Of a stretch of DNA of 64,000 bases, positions 26,034-34,953 are shown piece after piece. The DNA is from Phormidesmis sp963789215 (GTDB lineage Bacteria > Cyanobacteriota > Cyanobacteriia > Phormidesmidales > Phormidesmidaceae). Each line of letters opens with the position of its first letter. Within the stretch, counting starts at the first letter, position 1. The notes under the pieces were generated by a model that was not told the origin of the DNA, did no database searches, and was given only the letters and a program-made list of their open reading frames with translations. The stretch covers positions 13,895 to 77,894 of the forward strand of contig CAWBJY010000007.1 of the NCBI GenBank assembly GCA_963789215.1, read 5' to 3'. Position numbers and translations under genes: made by a program.

Positions 26034-26792
26034 ATGGGTTCTTTAATCGCAGCCCCTGCTCAGTCAGATATTCGTATTGGGCTAGGCAAGGTACTTATAG
26101 TCGAAGATGAAGCCCTTATCCGTGAAACCGTTGCCTTATCTTTAGCCGACGAAGGCTTTGAAGTTTTTGTAGCAGACAATGGACGAAGGGCACTAGAAAT
26201 ATTAGTTGGCTCACCCGATCGAAAGATAAAGGCAACTGCCGATATCAACCTGGTGATCCTAGACCTAATGCTTCCCGGTATGAATGGCTTGGATCTTTGC
26301 CGACTGGTTCGACACCAGGGCCTAGACGTTCCTATTCTGATTTTAAGTGCAAAAGGTACTGAAACTGACCGAGTCGTAGGCTTAGAAGTTGGCGCAGATG
26401 ACTACCTAACGAAGCCTTTTGGCATGAGAGAACTCGTTGCCCGCTGCCGCGCTCTGCTGCGCCGATACCAGTCCAACTCCCAGCTAGAAGATAAGTCAAT
26501 CCTCAAGTTTGAAGATATCGCGCTTCATACAGTGCAGTGCCAGGTCTTTCTATCAGAGACAGAAGTCAATCTCTCACCCAAAGAATTTAAAATTCTAGAG
26601 CTACTCATCTCGCAGCCCAAGCGGGTTTGGTCACGAGATCAAATTATCGATCAGGTCTGGGGCTATGACTTTATGGGCGACAACAAAACCGTCGATGTTC
26701 ATATCCGCTGGATACGCGAGAAAATAGAGGCCGATCCTGGCCACCCTCAGTACTTAAAAACCGTTCGAGGGTTCGGCTATCGCCTGGGATAA
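26034..26792 (+). CDS. OmpR/PhoB-family response regulator
   Basis: A 252-residue two-component regulator. The receiver has the acidic pair in VEDE, the phosphoacceptor Asp in VILDLMLPGMNG, Ser in LSAK and Lys in LTKPFG. The C-terminal winged-helix DNA-binding domain has LSPKEFKILELL and the recognition region WGYDFMGDNKTVDVHIRWIREKI. A 20-residue N-terminal extension precedes the receiver. The downstream glycan-type membrane gene starts only 16 nt after the stop, suggesting co-transcription. No histidine kinase is adjacent, so the input signal is unknown. It resembles cyanobacterial PhoB-like regulators, but I do not assign a specific name. Confidence 0.9.
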   Translation: MGSLIAAPAQSDIRIGLGKVLIVEDEALIRETVALSLADEGFEVFVADNGRRALEILVGSPDRKIKATADINLVILDLMLPGMNGLDLCRLVRHQGLDVPILILSAKGTETDRVVGLEVGADDYLTKPFGMRELVARCRALLRRYQSNSQLEDKSILKFEDIALHTVQCQVFLSETEVNLSPKEFKILELLISQPKRVWSRDQIIDQVWGYDFMGDNKTVDVHIRWIREKIEADPGHPQYLKTVRGFGYRLG

Positions 26793-26808
26793 AAACGGGT
26801 TTAGGTTA

Positions 26809-28494
26809 ATGACGGTTAACCCAAAATCCGCTTTGCGCCTTGCCAACGGGCTACTGCCTAGCATCATCGTCTTTGCAGGTTTACTACTTACGCTGTGGAT
26901 ACAAACCTACAGCCGCGATCGCGTTTTATTCAGCGGTGACGGCGGACTTAAAGCCATGCTCGCTCAGCAGATTGCTCAGCAGCTCTCTAGCTTAAGCTTG
27001 CCGCTAGATATATCGTTTAATATCTCGGCCCCAAACTGGGTGGAGGATATCTGGCGGCAAGGACAGTATCCATTTACGCCGCCTTATGTCTACCAAATTG
27101 GCTCGCAAAAATTTATCACTTTTCCCTTTACCTTTCCGGCGGTAACGGCCCCTTTCTATGCGCTTTTTGGCGATCGCGGTTTATACATCATCCCCTTGCT
27201 CTCACTATGGGCCACCTGGCTCAGATTCATCCAAATCAGTAAGCGCGCTGCTTGGGACATAGTCGGTCTATCGTTAGGACTAATTGCGCTTATATTCGCC
27301 TCACCCCTTACCTTCTACAGCGGCACCTATTGGGAGCACACGCTAGCCGTTGCTCTTGCTTTTTGGGGTATCACCGCATGGCTGTTCCCCAAAGAAAAAG
27401 ACTGTCTATCGATCTATCGAACTCTGTCTAGCGGCCTACTCATCGGGCTATCAGCTTGGTTTCGGCCAGAGTTTTTGTGCCTAATTGCAGCAGTTAGCCT
27501 AATAGCGCTCATCGGCTGGCTACGTCCAAAATGGGAGATTGCCCCGGCGCTAACGTTTAAAAAAGCGACCATTCTTATCGGCACCATGATCTGCACCGTA
27601 GGCGTTTTCTTTGCGCTTAACTACGGCATCTACGGTCACCCGCTCGGCATTCACTCAATTCAGGTGGCAGAAGAATCCTCCCTGTCCGCCCAGATTAGTC
27701 AGTCTAAAACTGGCTATCTACAATTACTAAGCTCTTTATGGCTATACTTTCCTCTGTCAGCGCTTGTTGGCCTCACAGCACTTGCCAGCCCAGAGCTGCA
27801 AAAGATCTCATCCAAAACAGCTCAAGCAAAATTCAGACATCGCTCATTTACACCTTCTAGTCTTCTAATTCAGTCAGATCGGACAGCCACTCGCTGTCTG
27901 CTAGCGCTAAGCCTTCTTTTCATCTTCAGCGTCCCACTCATCGTTCCACCTGGGGCAGGCGGTAAGCAGTGGGGGCCAAGGTTCTATCTCATTGTTGTAC
28001 CCATGCTGTCCGTCGTGCTGGCCACGCAGCTAAAAAAAGGCTTCTTTCGTCAGTGGGTTCGCCGGGTGTTACTCACCATCACAGCGATCATCTTAGCGAT
28101 TAGCTTCTATACCAATACAGTTCAAGGCTTACTCCAAAGCTATCAGCATCCTAAAACTCAGTCTGTTTCACTCGCAGCTAATTACGAGCTAGTCTCACCG
28201 GCGATCGCCCAGTTCACCCAAGAACCCACTCCATGGATCGCCATCTCTCATCAGTTCGTGGCTCAGCAATTCTGGAGCGCACTCCCTCAAAAAACCTTTT
28301 TTCGAACCGAAACCATAGCGGATGTTGAGCGATTGGCAGACGCGCTCACAGCTCAAAACGAAGCCGAGTTTTTGTACGTTTGCTATCCTCATCGGGACTG
28401 CCTTGCGCCAGACGCGCCCAGCAACAAAGTAATCTTCAGCGCCCTGGGCAACTATGGAAAGTACCCGTTCTACAGAGTAGAGATTGTAAAGTAG
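26809..28494 (+). CDS. Multi-pass membrane protein, putative GT-C-type glycosyltransferase
   Basis: A 561-residue protein with about ten hydrophobic segments. The first helix is followed by a loop with FSGDGGLKAMLAQQ, where the acidic residues are in the position of the GT-C catalytic loop, as in LA_3751-like putative glycosyltransferases. A soluble C-terminal tail ends PFYRVEIVK. GT-C enzymes use lipid-phosphate-linked sugars on the outer face of the membrane. Context supports this: it sits between a response regulator and a GtrA gene (16 and 24 nt gaps). Substrate and donor are unknown. Confidence 0.7.
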   Translation: MTVNPKSALRLANGLLPSIIVFAGLLLTLWIQTYSRDRVLFSGDGGLKAMLAQQIAQQLSSLSLPLDISFNISAPNWVEDIWRQGQYPFTPPYVYQIGSQKFITFPFTFPAVTAPFYALFGDRGLYIIPLLSLWATWLRFIQISKRAAWDIVGLSLGLIALIFASPLTFYSGTYWEHTLAVALAFWGITAWLFPKEKDCLSIYRTLSSGLLIGLSAWFRPEFLCLIAAVSLIALIGWLRPKWEIAPALTFKKATILIGTMICTVGVFFALNYGIYGHPLGIHSIQVAEESSLSAQISQSKTGYLQLLSSLWLYFPLSALVGLTALASPELQKISSKTAQAKFRHRSFTPSSLLIQSDRTATRCLLALSLLFIFSVPLIVPPGAGGKQWGPRFYLIVVPMLSVVLATQLKKGFFRQWVRRVLLTITAIILAISFYTNTVQGLLQSYQHPKTQSVSLAANYELVSPAIAQFTQEPTPWIAISHQFVAQQFWSALPQKTFFRTETIADVERLADALTAQNEAEFLYVCYPHRDCLAPDAPSNKVIFSALGNYGKYPFYRVEIVK

Positions 28495-28517
28495 AAGCTG
28501 CGAAATGAGATTATGCT

Positions 28518-29015
28518 GTGAAAAATCAAGAGACAAGCTCCTGCTTTCAAAAGTTGAAAAGGTTTCCGATCGGTAGGTTTTTGCGGTTCGGAGTCGTCGG
28601 CTTCAGCGGTTTGTTTGTCGATCTTGTAGTCTTCTACCTGCTGCTAGAGCGCCTAAAACTTCCACTTTTACTGAGCACCGTTTTATCGATTGAAGTCGCC
28701 ATTATCAACAACTTTCTATGGAACGACGCTTGGACATTTGCCGATCTAGCTCAAAAGCAAAAAGGTTGGAACGCTAGACTCCTAAGATTCGCTAAGTTCA
28801 ACTCAGTTTGCCTGATTGGTGCGCTCCTTCAGATAGGTCTCATGTACCTAATTCTATTAATTCCTGCGGTCGATCAGCTCCCAACGTTCACGGCTCAATT
28901 CACCACCGCAGACTGGGCGAATAATGCCAACGAGTACTTTGCCAAACTAGTAGCGATCGCCACCATCACCCTATGGAACTTCTGGATTAATCTCAAGCTT
29001 AGCTGGCGCAGCTAA
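28518..29015 (+). CDS. GtrA-family membrane protein
   Basis: A 165-residue protein with four membrane segments: FLRFGVVGFSGLFVDLVVFYLL, LLSTVLSIEVAIINNFLW, VCLIGALLQIGLMYLILL and IATITLWNFWINL. The conserved NNFLWNDAWTF and WNFWINLKLSWR motifs define the GtrA family, thought to flip or hold polyprenyl-phosphate-linked sugars for surface glycosylation. The start is GTG at 28518. It closely resembles the C-terminal domain of the protein at 31992-33245. It is the third gene of a probable operon. Confidence 0.88.
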   Translation: MKNQETSSCFQKLKRFPIGRFLRFGVVGFSGLFVDLVVFYLLLERLKLPLLLSTVLSIEVAIINNFLWNDAWTFADLAQKQKGWNARLLRFAKFNSVCLIGALLQIGLMYLILLIPAVDQLPTFTAQFTTADWANNANEYFAKLVAIATITLWNFWINLKLSWRS

Positions 29016-29077
29016 TTCAACCAGACAAATCAAGCCCTCAGATCTGCAGCGACTCATCTTTAGCTGCTCATCTTCAG

Positions 29078-30796
29078 CTATTCATAGATCTTCAGCTCAA
29101 ACCGATCAATATCCATCGTACCGCGCAGCACTTGTTTGTCTTTCAGGGCATAGCGAGACGCTAACAGCGTTTCAGTCTCACCTATCAACCGCACAATTTC
29201 CTCTTTATCCTCCAGCTCTCCCCATACCGGGTAGTCCGCTTGCAACCAGAGCACCCGCTCGTACTCTTTTTGGCCGAGAGCCTGTTCTAGCGCTACGCTC
29301 ACATCTACCGGGTCGCTCGCCAACAAATCAGTACTCGCCGCCTCCAGATAGTAAACAGCGCGAAGCACATTTCCCCAAGCCTTTGAGTTCATCACAACTA
29401 GCGTCGGCTCATCTGTCTTAAGCAGCGTCTTGTTTACCTGATGGAACATTTGGCGATCGCGCAGCCCAAAATCCCACACAGTAAACAATAAATAAACAGA
29501 CAGCAACCCCACCGTAAATGCACCCCGCCACCGTCCCGTCCCGAGCGCTAGCCAAGCCGCAACCAACAGCAAACATCCAGGCAACGCCGCAATCGTTGAA
29601 CGCCCCCAGCCAAATCCCAGCGTGTACTTATTTGCTAGCACATCTGCCATGAGTGCTACAGCCAAAGGCACAAACCCCATCAGCAATGCAATCATCAGCG
29701 CTCGATACTGACGGCGGCGATACAAACCGCTGATGCAAACCGCCAAAAAACCCATAACGCCCAGCCCAAGCGCGACAGCAGTCGGTTTGATAGCCGCTTC
29801 TACCGGTAGCATCCCAGTCGTTAACTGACCCAGGAGCAGATGATTAGCCAGCGTCTGAGCCAGATCTTTTCCATGCTGCAAGGTCGATTGTAAAGGCCCA
29901 CCCGTAAACGAGATCTGGTTGAACACGTCGCTTCTATTATTGATTTGTTGGCGTATGCCCCACATCACCCAAGGCACAAACATCAGCACGCCCGCGCTCA
30001 GCGTTAGCCCATGTGCTAGCCAGCGCTTGCGATCTAAATACAGTGCCAAAGCTGCCAGTGCAAACAGCCAGTAAGCAAATAGATATTGAGTAAGCAAGCC
30101 CGCCGCGATCGCGATCGCCACCCCACCGCGCAGCGCCCAACGTCGCCATCTTGTCTTAGGTAAAGACCTTTCATCAAGAGAATCACCTTCACCGACTAAA
30201 GCTAAAAAGCAGTAGCCACTCACTACCACCCAAAACACCATAGGCGCATACATCCGCAAGTTCAGCGAATGCGCAAAGAAAAACGGGTTCAGTGAAAACA
30301 GCGCCGCAAAGATTAGCCCTCCTTGCCGTCCTAACACCCGCCGCCCTATTCCATAAGCAACCCACAAAGTCGCCAAACTAATAAGTAATACCAAACTGCG
30401 CAAAGCAATCTCGCTATTGCCAAAGAGTCGCATCCAAACATACTCGCCTAAGTAGAACAAAGGTGGATGCGCATCTCCCGCCGTGCCTCGAATAACGCTC
30501 TCCACAGAATCTGTCACGCTCTGCGTTGGAGAAATCTTTAGCAACTCAGAAAATGTCTGCAGCGAGAAAGGCACATCCTTCGGCAGCTTATAAGCGCTTT
30601 TTTGGCCCGACGCCATCAGCACAGATAGCACCTCGTCGTACCACAGCTCACGCTTACCGATCCAAAGCGATCGCAGCCCCACGCCAGCCGCTATGCAAGC
30701 GATTAAAAAAGCATCTAGCGCACTCAGTCGATTTCTGCGCTCAGTAGACTCAGATCCCTTTTTTATCGTCCAAGTCATATTCCCTTTCTCAATCAT
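29078..30796 (-). CDS. Glycosyltransferase family 39 (ArnT/PMT-like) membrane protein
   Basis: About 572 residues with many hydrophobic segments. The first extracytoplasmic loop has LWIGKRELWYDEVLSV; the acidic DE dyad after W-Y is the GT39 catalytic signature. Next come GDAHPPLFYLGEYVWMRLFG and NSEIALRSLVLL, also typical. Such enzymes transfer a sugar from polyprenyl phosphate to proteins, lipids or glycans at the outer side of the membrane. The start is ambiguous: ATG 30796 overlaps the end of the upstream GT2 gene by 8 nt, while ATG 30778 has AAGGGA just before it. Partnership with the GT2 gene, which would supply the lipid-linked sugar, is a reasonable inference. Confidence 0.85.
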   Translation of the reverse strand: MIEKGNMTWTIKKGSESTERRNRLSALDAFLIACIAAGVGLRSLWIGKRELWYDEVLSVLMASGQKSAYKLPKDVPFSLQTFSELLKISPTQSVTDSVESVIRGTAGDAHPPLFYLGEYVWMRLFGNSEIALRSLVLLISLATLWVAYGIGRRVLGRQGGLIFAALFSLNPFFFAHSLNLRMYAPMVFWVVVSGYCFLALVGEGDSLDERSLPKTRWRRWALRGGVAIAIAAGLLTQYLFAYWLFALAALALYLDRKRWLAHGLTLSAGVLMFVPWVMWGIRQQINNRSDVFNQISFTGGPLQSTLQHGKDLAQTLANHLLLGQLTTGMLPVEAAIKPTAVALGLGVMGFLAVCISGLYRRRQYRALMIALLMGFVPLAVALMADVLANKYTLGFGWGRSTIAALPGCLLLVAAWLALGTGRWRGAFTVGLLSVYLLFTVWDFGLRDRQMFHQVNKTLLKTDEPTLVVMNSKAWGNVLRAVYYLEAASTDLLASDPVDVSVALEQALGQKEYERVLWLQADYPVWGELEDKEEIVRLIGETETLLASRYALKDKQVLRGTMDIDRFELKIYE

Positions 30797-31871
30797 CAAA
30801 CGCCTTTGCCTCTAATAACGCTTTCTCAGGCACTCCTTGCCTCACATCCAGCTTCATCTCAGTTCTTAGCGCCACTTGGCCTGTCGTCGTACGATTACGA
30901 ATGCCCACCGTTTCTCTAACCAAATACAGCGGACGACCCTTTACTTCTTCATACACGCGGCCCAAATATTCACCCAAAACGCCCAAACTAACCATTTGCA
31001 CGCCGCCCAAAAACAAAACAGCGACCATCAAAGAGGCATAGCCAGGAACGTCTATCCCATCAATCAAGGTACGCACAAAAAGAAAAGTGCCATACAAAAA
31101 AGACAGCAGCGCAAAAGCAATGCCGACGTAACTCCAGACCCGCAGCGGAACCAAACTAAATGACGTAATCCCGTCGATAGCAAAATTCCACAGCCGCCAA
31201 TAATTCCACTTCGTCTCGCCGCTATAGCGGGCGTCCCGGTCGTACACCACCTCTGTTTGCCGGTAGCCCACCCAAGCGAATAGCCCCTTCATAAACCTTG
31301 TGCGCTCAGGCAGCAGCTTGAGTACATCAACAACTCGCCGATCGAGCAGCCGAAAATCTCCGGTATCTCTTGGAATCGGCACATTACTCATTCTCTCCAT
31401 AACGCGATAAAAGTTGTTCGCCGTCATCGTCTTAAACCAGCTTTCTCCCTGACGCGATCGCCGCCGAGCATAAACCACGTCATAGCCCTCTTTCCACTTG
31501 GCCACCAAAGCCCCAATCAGCTCTGGCGGATCTTGCAAATCAGCATCAATCGGCACGACCGCTGCGCCTACCGCGTAGTCAATTCCCGCCGTCAGCGCCA
31601 GCTCCTTGCCAAAATTTCGAGAAAGCGCCACTACTTTAATTCGCGGATTACGCCGGTGATGATCGCCCAACCCATTCAACGTATTGTCCTGGCTGCCATC
31701 GTCCACACAAATAATTTCGTAAGGCAAACCCAAATCATCCAACACGCACTCTAGCCGTTCAAATAAATAGTCAATGTTCGATTCTTCGCAATAAAGCGGC
31801 ACCACCACAGAAATTTCTGCGTCAAAAGCGCTGGGAACCGTTGAAGATAAGGCCATGTCTGTATATGTCAT
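30789..31871 (-). CDS. Family 2 glycosyltransferase, DPM1/GtrB-like
   Basis: A 360-residue enzyme. The GT-A domain shows VVVPLYCEESNI, CVDDGSQDNT, the metal-binding DADLQDPPE and the acceptor-side RSRQGES and DTGDFRLLDRRVV. Two membrane helices follow (VWSYVGIAFALLSFLYGTFLF and SLMVAVLFLGGVQMVSLGVLGEYLGRVYEE), giving the GtrB layout that attaches sugar to polyprenyl phosphate at the cytoplasmic face. It overlaps the downstream GT39 gene, which would consume the product. Sugar identity is unknown. Confidence 0.92.
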   Translation of the reverse strand: MTYTDMALSSTVPSAFDAEISVVVPLYCEESNIDYLFERLECVLDDLGLPYEIICVDDGSQDNTLNGLGDHHRRNPRIKVVALSRNFGKELALTAGIDYAVGAAVVPIDADLQDPPELIGALVAKWKEGYDVVYARRRSRQGESWFKTMTANNFYRVMERMSNVPIPRDTGDFRLLDRRVVDVLKLLPERTRFMKGLFAWVGYRQTEVVYDRDARYSGETKWNYWRLWNFAIDGITSFSLVPLRVWSYVGIAFALLSFLYGTFLFVRTLIDGIDVPGYASLMVAVLFLGGVQMVSLGVLGEYLGRVYEEVKGRPLYLVRETVGIRNRTTTGQVALRTEMKLDVRQGVPEKALLEAKAFDD

Positions 31872-31903
31872 ATCTGTGCCTAAACGATCGGGCTATAACA
31901 GAA

Positions 31904-31961
31904 GTGCTAACTCAGTTCGATCTCGTTAATTCGATCTCGTTAACCTGATCTGAATTAGCAC
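31904..31961. promoter_or_regulatory. Divergent promoter region with nested repeats
   Basis: Between the divergent GT2 genes lies a 7-bp inverted pair (GTGCTAA at 31904-31910, TTAGCAC at 31955-31961). It encloses two perfect tandem copies of TTCGATCTCGTTAA (31916-31943). Position and symmetry suggest shared regulation of the two surface-glycan genes; no regulator can be named. Confidence 0.4.
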
Positions 31962-31991
31962 TCACCAACCCCTCACTTATCTATCCCGGCC

Positions 31992-33245
31992 ATGCCCCAT
32001 CAGCTACTCTCCCCGCCGTCAGGACTCTTGCAAATACCCGTCAGCGTGCCTGCAGTAGCTGATACTGATTCATCTTCTAGCCAAACGCGATCGCTCAAAT
32101 TCTCTTTAGTCATCCCCACCTACAACGAGCGAGGCAACGTTGCTAAACTCATTGCCCAGCTAGCCACCTTGCTAGACGAATTTATCCCAGCAGAATACGA
32201 GCTTATCCTCGTCGATGACGATAGCCCTGACCGCACTTGGCAAGTCGCTCAAGATCTGACCAATAGCTATCCGCAGCTACAGGTTATGCGTCGGCAGAAA
32301 GAACGCGGCCTTTCCTCAGCGGTCATTCGCGGCTGGCAAGTCGCCCGAGGCGAGATTCTAGGCGTCATAGACGCAGACCTTCAGCATCCGCCAGAAATAC
32401 TGCTAAAGCTATTACAAGCTGTGCTTAACGGCGCTGACTTATCCGTGGCCAGTCGCCATATAGAAGGTGGTGGCGTCAGCGACTGGAGCATTATTCGGCG
32501 GTTTCTATCTAGAGGTGCCCAGGTATTAGGGCTGATTATATGTCCATCTGTCGTGGGCAGAGTAAGCGATCCCATGAGCGGCTATTTTATGGTTCGGCGC
32601 AGCGCGATCGCGGGTCCCGTTCTCAATCCACTAGGCTACAAAATTCTTTTAGAAGTCATCGGCCATGGCACCATTCAAGAAATCGCCGAAGTTGGCTACG
32701 TCTTTCAAGAACGAGAATCTGGCGACAGCAAAGTAACCTCGAAGCAATATATAGACTACCTGGGTCACTTAGTCAGACTGCGATCGCACAGCAAAATGAC
32801 CAAATCCCGTGGAGCTTTTCCAACCGGTCGATTCATCCGCTACGGACTCGTCGGCCTAAGCGGCGTTTTAGTCGATATGGCGATCCTCCACTTGCTTAGC
32901 ACTCAGCTAGGCTGGGGCCTTACCCGCAGTAAAGTCATCGCCGCCGAAATTGCCATCGTCAGCAACTTCCTTTGGAACGACGCCTGGACATTTGCCGACC
33001 TGTCGAAAAAGCAAAAGGGTGGGAGCGCCCGCTTCAAGCGCCTACTAAAGTTCAACACCATATGCCTTATCGGCTTGGCGCTAGATGTTCTGCTGCTCAA
33101 CATTTTCTACAACATAGTCTTTCAGCAAAACCTAAGATACGTCGCTAACCTGATCGCCATTGGCCTAGCCGCACTTTGGAACTTTTGGATCAACCTTAAG
33201 CTCAACTGGCGCACTGCGGCCGTACTAAGACGCAGACCGTACTAA
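31992..33245 (+). CDS. GT2-GtrA fusion (polyprenol-phosphate glycosyltransferase plus flippase-like domain)
   Basis: A 417-residue two-domain protein. Residues about 36-265 are a dolichol-phosphate mannosyltransferase-like GT2 domain (LVIPTYNERGN, LVDDDSPDRTW, VIDADLQHPPE, DPMSGYFMVRR). Residues about 280-405 are a GtrA domain with four helices and the motifs NFLWNDAWTFADL and WNFWINLKLNWR. The fusion couples synthesis of a lipid-linked sugar with its presumed translocation. The GtrA part shares the stretch FLWNDAWTFADL and a following KQKG with the separate GtrA gene at 28518. The C-terminus (RRRPY) runs into a short tandem repeat. Confidence 0.92.
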   Translation: MPHQLLSPPSGLLQIPVSVPAVADTDSSSSQTRSLKFSLVIPTYNERGNVAKLIAQLATLLDEFIPAEYELILVDDDSPDRTWQVAQDLTNSYPQLQVMRRQKERGLSSAVIRGWQVARGEILGVIDADLQHPPEILLKLLQAVLNGADLSVASRHIEGGGVSDWSIIRRFLSRGAQVLGLIICPSVVGRVSDPMSGYFMVRRSAIAGPVLNPLGYKILLEVIGHGTIQEIAEVGYVFQERESGDSKVTSKQYIDYLGHLVRLRSHSKMTKSRGAFPTGRFIRYGLVGLSGVLVDMAILHLLSTQLGWGLTRSKVIAAEIAIVSNFLWNDAWTFADLSKKQKGGSARFKRLLKFNTICLIGLALDVLLLNIFYNIVFQQNLRYVANLIAIGLAALWNFWINLKLNWRTAAVLRRRPY

Positions 33246-33290
33246 GACATAGGCCGTACTCTAAGACATAGGCCACACTCTAAGACGTAG
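33219..33290. repeat. Degenerate 17-19-bp tandem repeat overlapping a stop codon
   Basis: Four units of the type GCCGTACT(CT)AAGACATAG follow one another. The first unit and part of the second encode the final residues of the GT2-GtrA fusion, and the rest lies in the gap before the convergent TPR gene. Confidence 0.65.
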
Positions 33291-33313
33291 ATCCATCAAG
33301 AGATGGCTGAACA

Positions 33314-34504
33314 TCAGTTATTCTGCCAAATGTCCAGCAGCGCCGTTGCTCTCTCCACGCCAGGCTCATTATCAGTTTTCTTATAGAGTTGTAAGGCTTG
33401 TTTTAGGGTATCTATCGCCGCATTGCCATTCCCCTGGCCCCAAAGCGCGAGCCCCAGGTTGTAGCGAACGCCCGGATCGTTAGGAAAAGCGTTGATCAAC
33501 CGACGATAAGCCAGTACCGCTCGCAAATATTGCCCCCTCGCCAGCAGCAGCTCACCCATAGCAGCCTGCGCTCCTAGCAAGTCAGGGTTATATTCAACGG
33601 CCTGCTCAAACTGGTTCAGCGCTTCATTCATCTCACCGCGATCGCGAAAAATCTTCCCCAACGCCAAATGAGCATCCGCGTCTCTCGTGTTCAACCGAAC
33701 AGCCTGCTGCAAGGCCCCGAACGCCCGAGCCTGGTCGCCCTGCTTTAGCCAAATGTTGGCTAAGTTTGCATGTACGCTGCTTCGATTTGGATCTAGCGCC
33801 AGCGCTCGCTCCAACGGTCTCAACGCCGCATCATAATCGTCTTGAGCTAGATACAAAAGACCAATGGCCTCGTAAGCCTGCGCATTACTAGGCGCTACGC
33901 TGACCGCCCGCTCATAAGCTTCTCTAGCCGCATCGTACTCTTCCAAGCGCAGCAGAGACCCCCCCAACCCAATCAACGCATCTGCCGCTCTAGGATCGAT
34001 ATTCAGCAAATCGCGATAGGCATCTGCTGCCTGTTCGTAGCGCTCATCCATAAACAAGCTGTGAGCTAGGCCGTAGTAAAACGGCAAATTTCGAGAATCG
34101 CGATCCAATGCCAAACGGTAATACTCTGCGGCGGCTTTAAAATTTCCCTGCTTTACTTCTAAATAAGCAATGCCTGAATAAATTCGCGCATTCTCCCGAT
34201 CTACCTGCGTAGCCTGCTGATAGAGAGCGATCGCCCCCGAATAATCACCAGAATCCACCTTCTTTTGAGCATCCCCTAGCAAATTAGAAAGTCGCTCCGC
34301 CTGCTCATCGGTCAAATCAGCGCGCGGGTCTTGTGCAATTAAAACTTGGCCCTGTAGCGCACTGCCTGTTAGCACTGCAGCCGATGCTAAAATTGTCGTA
34401 TTCGCGGCGTCCGCCTCTACCGTAGCGCCCATCGCCTCTGTCCCTACCAGCACGCTTGCGCTAGCCGAACCAACGATTACCCAAAAAAGCGCAAACTTAT
34501 TCAC
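33314..34504 (-). CDS. Exported TPR-repeat protein
   Basis: About 396 residues. The start is GTG 34504, chosen because an AGGAG site sits 8 nt upstream and the product then begins with a signal peptide (hydrophobic core ALFWVIVGSASASVLVG); the frame itself is open to 34588. Residues about 65-390 are roughly nine TPR units, such as GDYSGAIALYQQATQVDRENARIYSGI and EEYDAAREAYERAVSVAPSNA. TPR arrays are protein-interaction scaffolds, and this one would act in the periplasm or thylakoid lumen. No partner is indicated by neighbours. Confidence 0.85.
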   Translation of the reverse strand: MNKFALFWVIVGSASASVLVGTEAMGATVEADAANTTILASAAVLTGSALQGQVLIAQDPRADLTDEQAERLSNLLGDAQKKVDSGDYSGAIALYQQATQVDRENARIYSGIAYLEVKQGNFKAAAEYYRLALDRDSRNLPFYYGLAHSLFMDERYEQAADAYRDLLNIDPRAADALIGLGGSLLRLEEYDAAREAYERAVSVAPSNAQAYEAIGLLYLAQDDYDAALRPLERALALDPNRSSVHANLANIWLKQGDQARAFGALQQAVRLNTRDADAHLALGKIFRDRGEMNEALNQFEQAVEYNPDLLGAQAAMGELLLARGQYLRAVLAYRRLINAFPNDPGVRYNLGLALWGQGNGNAAIDTLKQALQLYKKTDNEPGVERATALLDIWQNN

Positions 34505-34609
34505 AGACGAATCTCCTAAGAACCTAAAAATAAGCAAAGATAAAGCAAACATACTAAAGACGCAGCCGTCTAAAACACCGTTCCCCAAAAGCAGCTCAAG
34601 GTCTGACCA

Positions 34610-34933
34610 ATGATTCTATCAACAACCGATTTCATCCAGGGACAAAACATTCAAAATTACTTAGGCGTCGTCACGGCCGAAGTTGTCTATGGTAGCAATG
34701 CCCTGCGCGATTTCTTTGCGGGTATTCGAGATGTTTTAGGCGGCAGAACCGGAGCCTACGAGCGCGTTTTTGAAAAAGGTCAGCAAGATGCCCTCCAAGA
34801 GCTAGAGGCAAGAGCCAAAAAAATGGGAGCAGACGCCGTACTAGGCGTTCAGATTAAAACAGACACTATCAACGTAGACGGTCATGGCGTACTGATGTTA
34901 ATTACGGCTAGCGGTACAGCCGTCAAAATGTAG
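34610..34933 (+). CDS. YbjQ/UPF0145 family protein
   Basis: A 107-residue protein matching the YbjQ family from end to end: a start of the type MILSTTDFIQGQNI, the middle GVVTAEVVYGSNALRDFFAGIRD, and the C-terminal GADAVLGVQIKTDTI segment. Members form small pentameric beta-rich assemblies of uncertain function, sometimes described as heavy-metal-binding-like. It is convergent with the DUF938 gene, with 20 nt between stop codons. Confidence 0.88.
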   Translation: MILSTTDFIQGQNIQNYLGVVTAEVVYGSNALRDFFAGIRDVLGGRTGAYERVFEKGQQDALQELEARAKKMGADAVLGVQIKTDTINVDGHGVLMLITASGTAVKM

Positions 34934-34953
34934 CTGATAAAACGACGCTTTAT

